A DNA stretch of 64,000 bases from Pusillimonas sp044464525. GTDB lineage: Bacteria > Pseudomonadota > Gammaproteobacteria > Burkholderiales > Burkholderiaceae_B. Of the stretch, positions 51,713 through 57,529 are shown one piece after another (position 1 is the first letter of the stretch; the number at the start of each line of letters is the position of its first letter). The notes beneath the pieces were generated by a model, which made no database searches, was not told the DNA's origin, and saw only the letters and a program-made list of their open reading frames with translations. Both the position numbers and the translations under genes were made by a program. The DNA is taken from assembly GCF_044464525.1 (NCBI RefSeq), contig NZ_JBIQLE010000004.1:124001-188000 (forward strand), read 5' to 3'.

Positions 51713-51741
51713 ACTATACGCCTCTTTTTTGTATTTGTCAA
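51713..51741 (-). promoter_or_regulatory. Strong sigma70 early promoter
   Basis: On the minus strand a consensus TTGACA (51736-51741) and TATAGT (51713-51718) are separated by exactly 17 bp. It reads leftward into the 640-bp leader and the early genes. It is the best host-type promoter in the prophage and the obvious target for lysogenic control. Its -35 lies 4 bp past the stop of a small membrane-protein gene. Confidence 0.8.
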
Positions 51742-51744
51742 GCA

Positions 51745-51870
51745 CTATTTGCCCCATCGGTACAAAAGCACTAGTACACCCAGGACCGGAACCACCACAA
51801 ACCAGAATTTAGCCATGAGTTCTGCTACCCAGTCCGGCAATTGTCTATTACCCATCTTGCGGTTCATCAT
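51745..51870 (-). CDS. 41-residue membrane protein, early pair second gene
   Basis: An ATG overlapping the TGA of the preceding gene (ATGA) opens MMNRKMGNRQLPDWVAELMA, followed by the membrane helix FWFVVVPVLGVLVLLY and RWGK. The coupling and clean amphipathic-then-hydrophobic build argue that it is real. A plausible role is membrane targeting during early infection or superinfection exclusion. The stop is 4 bp before the sigma70 -35. Confidence 0.6.
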   Translation of the reverse strand: MMNRKMGNRQLPDWVAELMAKFWFVVVPVLGVLVLLYRWGK

Positions 51871-52016
51871 CTGACCCGATAACTGTAGCCATGTATATAT
51901 TCTTGCGCCCTCTTTAGGGCCTGCTGTGGTCCTATAAAGTTCTTATAGTATATGTATCCGATACCTGCTAGAGCAGCTAGAACCAGTGTAATGATTAGTG
52001 TTCGTCTTGTATTCAC
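51867..52016 (-). CDS. 49-residue membrane-anchored protein, early pair first gene
   Basis: A GTG start 9 bases after a perfect GGAGG opens MNTRRTLIITLVLAALAGIG (residue 1 from GTG), one N-terminal membrane helix, followed by a polar tail (KNFIGPQQALKRAQEYIHG). It is the most promoter-proximal phage gene behind the phage promoter at 52241, and lies upstream of the sigma70 promoter. It is translationally coupled to the 41-residue gene. Not recognised. Confidence 0.62.
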   Translation of the reverse strand: MNTRRTLIITLVLAALAGIGYIYYKNFIGPQQALKRAQEYIHGYSYRVR

Positions 52017-52240
52017 TTGTTCAGACCTCCATACGTTCTAATAGATTATCCGATCCGATCCGTTCTGTGTACTACCTGATGTGGTGTGGCCGTGCTGTAG
52101 TGTGTGTCTTGTTCTCACAGCTTGCCTGTGGCTGTGGTGTGTAGTACTGGTATGTAGTGTGTGTGGTGTCCAGCTACCTGCTGGCTCCTGGCATCCTTCG
52201 GGTGCGTTAACAGATTTTTGTAGTCTGGCTGTGTGGTGTG
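52017..52240 (-). other. CA-rich, G-poor leader between phage promoter and first gene
   Basis: The RNA-like (minus) strand is a run of ACACCACAC-type repeats with little G until about 52080, then a GGATC-repeat stretch. No convincing gene is present. C-rich, G-poor RNA of this length is typical of Rho-loading (rut) sites. Confidence 0.45.
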
Positions 52241-52256
52241 TCATGGTGGGTGCCAA
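52241..52256 (-). promoter_or_regulatory. Phage RNA polymerase promoter, right-end copy
   Basis: The minus strand reads TTGGCACCCACCATGA, identical to the other copies in GGCACCCACCATGAC. It is the most upstream copy and would let the phage polymerase transcribe the whole leftward genome including the early genes. Confidence 0.85.
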
Positions 52257-52697
52257 TTCAGTTCCCAGCGCGTGAGGCGGTAAATTCCGAGCAAAATAAA
52301 AGATAGATACCCCTCACGCTTGCGCATGCAATCATAGGCACCCAATAATCGGCTAGGCTTGCAAACCCCTCCGCAATACCTGACAATTAGCAAACAAGCC
52401 AACATGCCGTTTAAACGCGATTACAGGCTCTCTATGACGTTTGCGTGTCTTGCCCAGGTGAGTACCTACCTAATCCCCTAAAAGTGCAAGAAACGGCCGG
52501 ATTGACCGCATAACTGGTCTTATGTCAACTGTATGGACTTGCCGATAGTGCAGGTACCCAGGGCAGCAAACAGACCGGATCAGGTCACTTTCCCCGCGTT
52601 ACCCCCTCCCCCTCAAGCAGGCCCCCTATGGGGGAAATCCGGGCGGGCGCACGGGGCGCAGGGGCCACAAATAATCGCAGCGGATTTCGGTCCGAAC
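52257..52697. other. Gene-free right end of the prophage
   Basis: No gene is supported. GCGTGAGG (52270-52277) and CCTCACGC (52312-52319) form an inverted repeat. A segment at about 52418-52475 resembles 51190-51250. The stretch 52580-52680 is G/C-rich. Packaging or replication signals could lie here, but none is demonstrated. Confidence 0.35.
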
Positions 52698-52738
52698 TGA
52701 GCACACTCTGAGCACAGTGAGTCCAAGGTGAGCACACT
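52698..52738 (+). promoter_or_regulatory. Integrase arm-type repeats, right triplet
   Basis: TGAGCACACT (52698), TGAGCACAGT (52709) and TGAGCACACT (52729) lie in direct orientation with starts 11 and 20 bp apart, just inside attR. They match the pair next to attL. Confidence 0.75.
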
Positions 52739-52787
52739 AAGCGCGATGTGTACCGGAACAATAACCCATTGATTTTCAAAGAGTTAT

Positions 52788-52837
52788 TGGCGCGTCAGGA
52801 GGGTCTCGAACCCCCGACCTCAGGCTTAGAAGGCCCG
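52788..52837. repeat. attR within tRNA-Arg
   Basis: Identical over 50 bp to attL at 12074-12123. It reconstitutes the 3' half of the tRNA from the anticodon stem to CCA. Confidence 0.95.
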
Positions 52838-52864
52838 TGCTCTATCCAACTGAGCTACTGACGC
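52788..52864 (-). tRNA. tRNA-Arg (anticodon UCU)
   Basis: A complete 77-nt cloverleaf on the minus strand: acceptor GCGTCAG/CTGACGC, D-stem GCTC/GAGC, anticodon stem CGGGC/GCCTG with loop CTTCTAA (anticodon TCT), T-arm with TTCGAGA, and an encoded CCA. It reads AGA codons. The last 50 nt are supplied by the prophage att sequence, so the gene stays functional after integration. Confidence 0.97.
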
Positions 52865-53044
52865 ATCGGTATGGCGACCCGCATTTTAACGTGTATGTGC
52901 AAAGAGGGAGAAACATCTTCAAAATACGGTCGGAAACGGAAAATCAAACATCCAGGCAAAAACAATATTTACACGCGGTAGCGACTACTTCCCGGCAAGG
53001 TGCTACAGTTTCCGGCTGTACGTATTGGACCGCGCTCACCACCC

Positions 53045-54433
53045 ATGAACTCCCGCTCACACCATAAGACTGCCGGCAAATTCAATCTGCACGCTGCTCA
53101 AGACAAATACGGCCTTAACCGGTGCCGCCAGGCCCCGTCAATCGCCTCCGCATTGATCGGCCTTGCCCTGCTCGCTACCCTATGGGCAAGTCCCGCCGCC
53201 GCGGGCATCACTTATCAGCTCGACACAGCCCAGGCCTCGCCCGGCGAAACCGTTCGCATCAAGGGCATGCTGTTCAACGATACAGACAGTGAGATGGCCT
53301 GGACGCCACGCCAGAACCTGGTGCTGCAATGGCGCAATGAACAAGGCAAGGTCATACGCACACTCGCCTATCTTGAGACGCCGGCGCAGCAGGTAAGCCT
53401 GCCAGTCAACAATTTCGCGGGTTTCTCGTGGAAAGCCGTGGTTCCCACCGAAGCCAGGGGCTTGCAAGCCGTCAATATAGAAGGCGAACCCGTGTTGCTG
53501 GCCTTGGATACCAGTTCGCTGCAGGAAAGCCCGCTAACCGGCACGCCCGCAATCACACCAGTGGTGGACGCCGGTGCGGCCGCACCGGGTGAGCAAAGTG
53601 ACCCCATACTTCCAGACGGCGTAGTTGCCGCAGCCGGAGCCAACACAGCCCAAGGCCCCCGTCCGCCGGCCACGGCGACAGTGGCCGCTGCAGATTCGAC
53701 TTCGGCAGCGTTCGAGAACTTCCGTAACTCCATCTCAACCTATGAACCCATTTACTTTGACGTGGGGCAAAAAGACGGCGCCAATGCGCGCTTCCAGTTG
53801 AGCTTCAAATACCGTTTGTTCACACCCGATGATCCGGCCCGAGCGGGATTCCTCGATCACTTCTACTTGGGCTACACCCAATTGGCGCTGTGGGATCTTG
53901 ACGGCGCCTCCAAGCCCTTTGTAGACGTTACCTACAACCCAAGCCTGTTCTGGCAGAAAGACCGCATCTGGAGCCCAACCGAACACAGCCCCTTTTACCT
54001 GGGTCTTTCCACCGGGGTCGAACACAAGTCCAATGGGCGAAGCGGACCCGAGTCGCGTTCGGTCAACGATGTGTTCATCCAGCCCGAATTTCGCTATCGG
54101 TTCGACGGTGGCAGCACGCTGGCATTTACACCCCGGGTCAAGGCGTATTTCGGCAAGCCCGACAACGACGATTATGCGCACTACGCTGGCCATGTCGACT
54201 GGAAACTGCGCTGGGCGCAAGACAATGGCCTGGTCCTTACAGGCTTGTATCGCCAGGGTACGGAAGGTCGCAATGCAATGCAATTCGAGGCCGCCTGGCC
54301 TTTGCGGCGCACATTCTTGAACATGAACGGCTATTTGCACGTACAGTATTTCAGGGGGTATGGAGAAACCCTGGTGGGCTACAACCAGAAAAGCCCCGGG
54401 CAAGTACGGCTTGGCCTGGCGCTGGTGCCTTGA
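53045..54433 (+). CDS. pldA: Outer-membrane phospholipase A (OMPLA)
   Basis: A 462-residue protein with a signal peptide near residues 30-58 (ASALIGLALLATLWASPAAAG) and a C-terminal beta-barrel domain. The catalytic H327 and S329 are in the family motif EHKSNGR, and the third active-site residue would be an Asn downstream. It hydrolyses membrane phospholipids when dimerised by calcium. The 130-residue N-terminal region before the barrel is longer than in E. coli PldA and contains a beta-sandwich-like part and a Pro/Ala linker. No clear Shine-Dalgarno is seen before the ATG at 53045, so the start is tentative. Confidence 0.9.
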   Translation: MNSRSHHKTAGKFNLHAAQDKYGLNRCRQAPSIASALIGLALLATLWASPAAAGITYQLDTAQASPGETVRIKGMLFNDTDSEMAWTPRQNLVLQWRNEQGKVIRTLAYLETPAQQVSLPVNNFAGFSWKAVVPTEARGLQAVNIEGEPVLLALDTSSLQESPLTGTPAITPVVDAGAAAPGEQSDPILPDGVVAAAGANTAQGPRPPATATVAAADSTSAAFENFRNSISTYEPIYFDVGQKDGANARFQLSFKYRLFTPDDPARAGFLDHFYLGYTQLALWDLDGASKPFVDVTYNPSLFWQKDRIWSPTEHSPFYLGLSTGVEHKSNGRSGPESRSVNDVFIQPEFRYRFDGGSTLAFTPRVKAYFGKPDNDDYAHYAGHVDWKLRWAQDNGLVLTGLYRQGTEGRNAMQFEAAWPLRRTFLNMNGYLHVQYFRGYGETLVGYNQKSPGQVRLGLALVP

Positions 54434-54492
54434 GCACTGTTGGGCCAATAAGCGCGTCTAATCACCCAAACTGTCCAAATTGCCCAAACCGA

Positions 54493-56754
54493 TCAGGTCA
54501 AGGCTTCGGCGACCTCAGGCTCTTCAAGCGCCCGCAGCACCTTGTCAGGCGTAAAAGGCGCGCTGCGAAACCGCCGGCCCGTGGCGTCGAACAAGGCATT
54601 GGCAATGGCTGCCGGCGCCGGCACCGACGACGATTCACCGGCCCCCATGGGGGGCTCGTCTTGACGGTCAAGCAGCAGTACTTCGATGGGCGGAATATCC
54701 GTAAACGGCATGATGGGGTACGCGCCCCACTCTAGATCAACCACACCCTTGGCGTTGAAAGCCACCTCTTCTTTGAGGCTGCGGCTAAGCATCTGGATGA
54801 TGTTGCCGTGAATCTGATGACGGACCCCGTCTGGGTTGACCACCATGCCGGTGTCTTGGCCCACCACGACACGGGTAACCGTAACCCGTCCGCTGGCGGC
54901 GTGTACTGAAACATCCACGATCCATGCGTTCCATGCGGCGCCAAAACCCGGAAACCGGCTGTGCGTATATCGGGCATATGCCACGCCGCGCCCATGCAAC
55001 ATGCCGTTTTCATCCAGCCGACCGCGCGAACCCTGGTGGCCCATTTGCCAACCTGCATGGCGTGCCGTCTCGGCCAGCACATCTTGCGCGCGCTGCTCGT
55101 TTAGATGCTTCAAGCGGAACTCGACAGGGTCGCGGCCCGCCTCGACCGCCAGCTCATCAATGAACGAGTCGTGTGCAAACGAATTGGGCAACGCCGACAC
55201 GCCGCGCAACCACGCCGAGCGCACAAAGGCGGCCATGTCATGACAAGCAATATGCATGTTGGGATAACGATAGGGCGGCACGGAAGTGCGGTCGCCCATC
55301 TCGAGCATGCGGGGCTCGGCGCTGGTGAAGCCGGTAAGCAGCAAGGCCAGCGTAGGCGCGTCGTTGGACGGATAGCGTGTCAGGAAATCGTAAGAGCGCA
55401 AGTTTCCGTGTGCGTCCAAGCCGCCGGTGATATCCATGACCTGGGCCGCGCCCTTGGGTTCCCAACCATGCTCTTGCTCGCGGCTAAGCTGTACCCGCAC
55501 GGGGCGCCCGATGGCGCGCGATACCAGCGCAGCGTCGGCGCCGACATCATCGGCGCAGTTGCGGCCGTAGCAGCCGGAAGCTTCCATGCGGATGATTTCG
55601 ATCTCGCCCTCGTCAAGCTCAAGCAAGCGGCCAAGCTCGACACGCAACATATGCGGGTTCTGGCTTCCAGACCACACCCGCACGTGGCCCGCACGATAAT
55701 CGGCCACCGAGCACGAAGGCCCTACTGAAGCATGCATCTGGAATGGCCACACATAGCTGCGGCTCAGCATCGCGCCGACGGCCGTTTCGGCACCCACCTT
55801 TTCTTGCTCGAGCAGAACACGCTCTTGGTATGGCTGAGCGCGCACGGCGGCTTCAAGGTCGGCCAGATCGATCAGGTCGGGAGGCTGCTTCCAGACCACT
55901 TTCAAGGCCTTGGCCGCCTTGATGGCGTGCTCTTCGCGCTGAGCGGCAACCGCAACGAAATCGCCAATGGCCACGACGCGGATATCAGGCGCAATATGCT
56001 GGACTGAAGACTCGTCGATGGAAATCAGGCTGTTTCCGACGAAATCGCCGCTGTCACGGCCCACATAAGGTGGACGAACCACTCGTGCGTGCCACATGCC
56101 GGGTACGCGCACGTCGTGCACATAAATAAGCCGGCCTGTCACCTTCGCGGGAATGTCGACTCGGGGAATGGGCTTGCCGATCAGCTTATAAGCAGCAGCG
56201 GGTTTTATGGGAACTTGAGGGTCGATCTCGAGGCGTATCTGATCACCGTGAAGCAACGTCCAATAAGTGGTTGACCTTGCATCGGGCGCAGTGACGACGC
56301 CGTTATTCACCGTGAGCGTATTGGGGCTAGTCGCCCACTGAGCTGCGGCACGCTCAAGCAGGTGGCGCTTGGCCTGGGCCGCAGCCTGGCGCAGTGGTAC
56401 GGCGGATATCTGCACCGTGGCGCTTGCAATGGTGGGCCCCTGATTTGGAGTGGCCGAAGTGTGGCCCAACACCATTTCAACGCAGTCGAAATTCACTTCG
56501 AGCTCTTCGGCCACGATCTGGGCCAAGGCGGTGCGTATACCAGTGCCCAGGTCGACGTGGCCGTTGAAGGCCAAAACTCGCCCTTCGGGCAACAATGCAA
56601 TGAAAATATCGTCGTAGGGCTGGACGTAGTCGGACGCAATGCCCGGCTGTCTAGGCGGCGGCTTTGCCACCTTGCCCGGCGCGCGCGTTATCAGCAAAGT
56701 ATCCGGGCGGCCAAACAAGGCCTGGAGCTGTTCTTTGGGCTGGGCGAACGACAT
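54493..56754 (-). CDS. Molybdopterin-binding hydroxylase subunit (IorB/NicB Mo-domain type)
   Basis: A 753-residue large subunit of the xanthine oxidase family. Visible elements are FNGHVDLGTGIRTALAQIVAEEL, VQISAVPLRQAAAQAKRHLL, SGSQNPHMLRVELGRLL, EASGCYGRNCADDVGADAALV, and the active-site glutamate E707 in GAGESSS. Relatives are isoquinoline 1-oxidoreductase beta and the Mo part of nicotinate hydroxylase, which hydroxylate N-heterocycles. The protein starts at 56754, where the ATG has little Shine-Dalgarno. It is divergent from the [2Fe-2S] subunit at 57053, with which it should form the enzyme. Confidence 0.88.
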   Translation of the reverse strand: MSFAQPKEQLQALFGRPDTLLITRAPGKVAKPPPRQPGIASDYVQPYDDIFIALLPEGRVLAFNGHVDLGTGIRTALAQIVAEELEVNFDCVEMVLGHTSATPNQGPTIASATVQISAVPLRQAAAQAKRHLLERAAAQWATSPNTLTVNNGVVTAPDARSTTYWTLLHGDQIRLEIDPQVPIKPAAAYKLIGKPIPRVDIPAKVTGRLIYVHDVRVPGMWHARVVRPPYVGRDSGDFVGNSLISIDESSVQHIAPDIRVVAIGDFVAVAAQREEHAIKAAKALKVVWKQPPDLIDLADLEAAVRAQPYQERVLLEQEKVGAETAVGAMLSRSYVWPFQMHASVGPSCSVADYRAGHVRVWSGSQNPHMLRVELGRLLELDEGEIEIIRMEASGCYGRNCADDVGADAALVSRAIGRPVRVQLSREQEHGWEPKGAAQVMDITGGLDAHGNLRSYDFLTRYPSNDAPTLALLLTGFTSAEPRMLEMGDRTSVPPYRYPNMHIACHDMAAFVRSAWLRGVSALPNSFAHDSFIDELAVEAGRDPVEFRLKHLNEQRAQDVLAETARHAGWQMGHQGSRGRLDENGMLHGRGVAYARYTHSRFPGFGAAWNAWIVDVSVHAASGRVTVTRVVVGQDTGMVVNPDGVRHQIHGNIIQMLSRSLKEEVAFNAKGVVDLEWGAYPIMPFTDIPPIEVLLLDRQDEPPMGAGESSSVPAPAAIANALFDATGRRFRSAPFTPDKVLRALEEPEVAEALT

Positions 56755-57052
56755 GGGCAACACCCTGTATGGAAAAGGAACGACGGCGCGCAGGGCGGAA
56801 CTGAGCCGGTTATTCAACGCACACGTTAGATTTCCACAGTACTCCAATATGGGCTGAAAATAAAGATTCAACCCCGTTCCTTATTCTGAAGCCAAGGGTA
56901 AACCCCTACCCCGGCATAAAGTTTTACAGTCCAAGCGCTTGGACCGCTTAAACCTTGCTCTCAGTTGAAGAACAAGCGCTTTACCTAAAAAGTTAACGCG
57001 CATACACTTTAATAGAAGCGGCAACCCACGTGTATTTGAACAGAACAAGAGC
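56755..57052. promoter_or_regulatory. Divergent regulatory region of the hydroxylase genes
   Basis: The region between the divergent subunit genes holds a perfect 16-bp palindrome GTCCAAGCGCTTGGAC at 56929-56944 and a second AAGCGCTT at 56974-56981. The shared cores are 41 bp apart, about four helical turns. The central CG with AAGCGCTT half-sites is like operators of LacI-type repressors. No matching regulator gene is in the window. Confidence 0.6.
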
Positions 57053-57529
57053 ATGAATCGCCGAACCCAGACTTTCTCCCTTTTCGTCAACGGCCAGACA
57101 CATTCGATCGAGGTCGAACCAGACACGCCGTTGCTTTATATACTGCGCAACGATCTTGAGTTGAACGGCCCCAAGTTTGGCTGCGGCCTGGGCGAATGCG
57201 GGGCCTGTACGGTATTGGTTGACGGCGTCGCCGCGCGCTCATGTGTCATACCGATCAAAGGGGTGGCGGGCCATCAAGTCACCACGCTAGAAGGCTTGGG
57301 AACCCCAGACAAACCCGCCCCCATTCAACAGGCTTTCATTGACCAGCAAGCCGCACAATGCGGTTATTGCATCAATGGCATGATCATGACCTTGCAGGCC
57401 CTGCTCAACCGACAACCACACCCCACCGAACAGCAGATTCGCAACGAGCTCAAGTTCAACCTGTGCCGTTGCGGCACACATGTGGAAATCATGGCGGCCG
57501 CCCTGCAGGCGGCGCACTCCGACTCATGA
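57053..57529 (+). CDS. [2Fe-2S] subunit of molybdenum hydroxylase (IorA/NicA type)
   Basis: A 158-residue protein with two iron-sulfur domains. The ferredoxin-like one has CGLGECGACTVLVDG followed by a fourth Cys in RSC. The four-helix domain has CGYCINGM and CRCGTH. It passes electrons from the Mo centre to the cytochrome c domains of the next gene. The stop overlaps the next start (ATGA), so the two are coupled. Confidence 0.93.
   Translation: MNRRTQTFSLFVNGQTHSIEVEPDTPLLYILRNDLELNGPKFGCGLGECGACTVLVDGVAARSCVIPIKGVAGHQVTTLEGLGTPDKPAPIQQAFIDQQAAQCGYCINGMIMTLQALLNRQPHPTEQQIRNELKFNLCRCGTHVEIMAAALQAAHSDS

Larger units (their letters stand above)
12074..52837. mobile_element. Complete temperate T7-like podovirus prophage integrated in tRNA-Arg
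   Basis: The element is bounded by 50-bp identical att sequences. It encodes a tyrosine integrase and a full Autographiviridae-type gene set: single-subunit RNA polymerase, family A DNA polymerase, primase, helicase, exonucleases, all virion genes, terminase and a lysis cassette. Every gene except the integrase reads leftward. No frameshift or stop was noticed in any core gene, so the prophage may be functional. The order is phiKMV-like, with RNA polymerase adjacent to the virion genes and primase and helicase separate, but it has strong T7-type promoters and a holin between fibre and terminase as in T7. No ligase, T7 endonuclease I or classical repressor was seen. Confidence 0.95.

Noticed and set aside
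52038..52256. 72-codon minus-strand frame rich in Thr and His
   Set aside because: Its TTG start lies inside the phage promoter, there is no ribosome-binding site, and the composition simply reflects the CA-rich leader.
52081..52275. 64-codon plus-strand frame rich in Cys, Val and Trp
   Set aside because: It is the antisense reading of the CA-rich leader, opposite to all phage transcription.
52585..52779. 64-codon minus-strand frame near attR, considered as an excisionase
   Set aside because: It has a TTG start, no ribosome-binding site, spans the integrase arm repeats and has no helix-turn-helix character.
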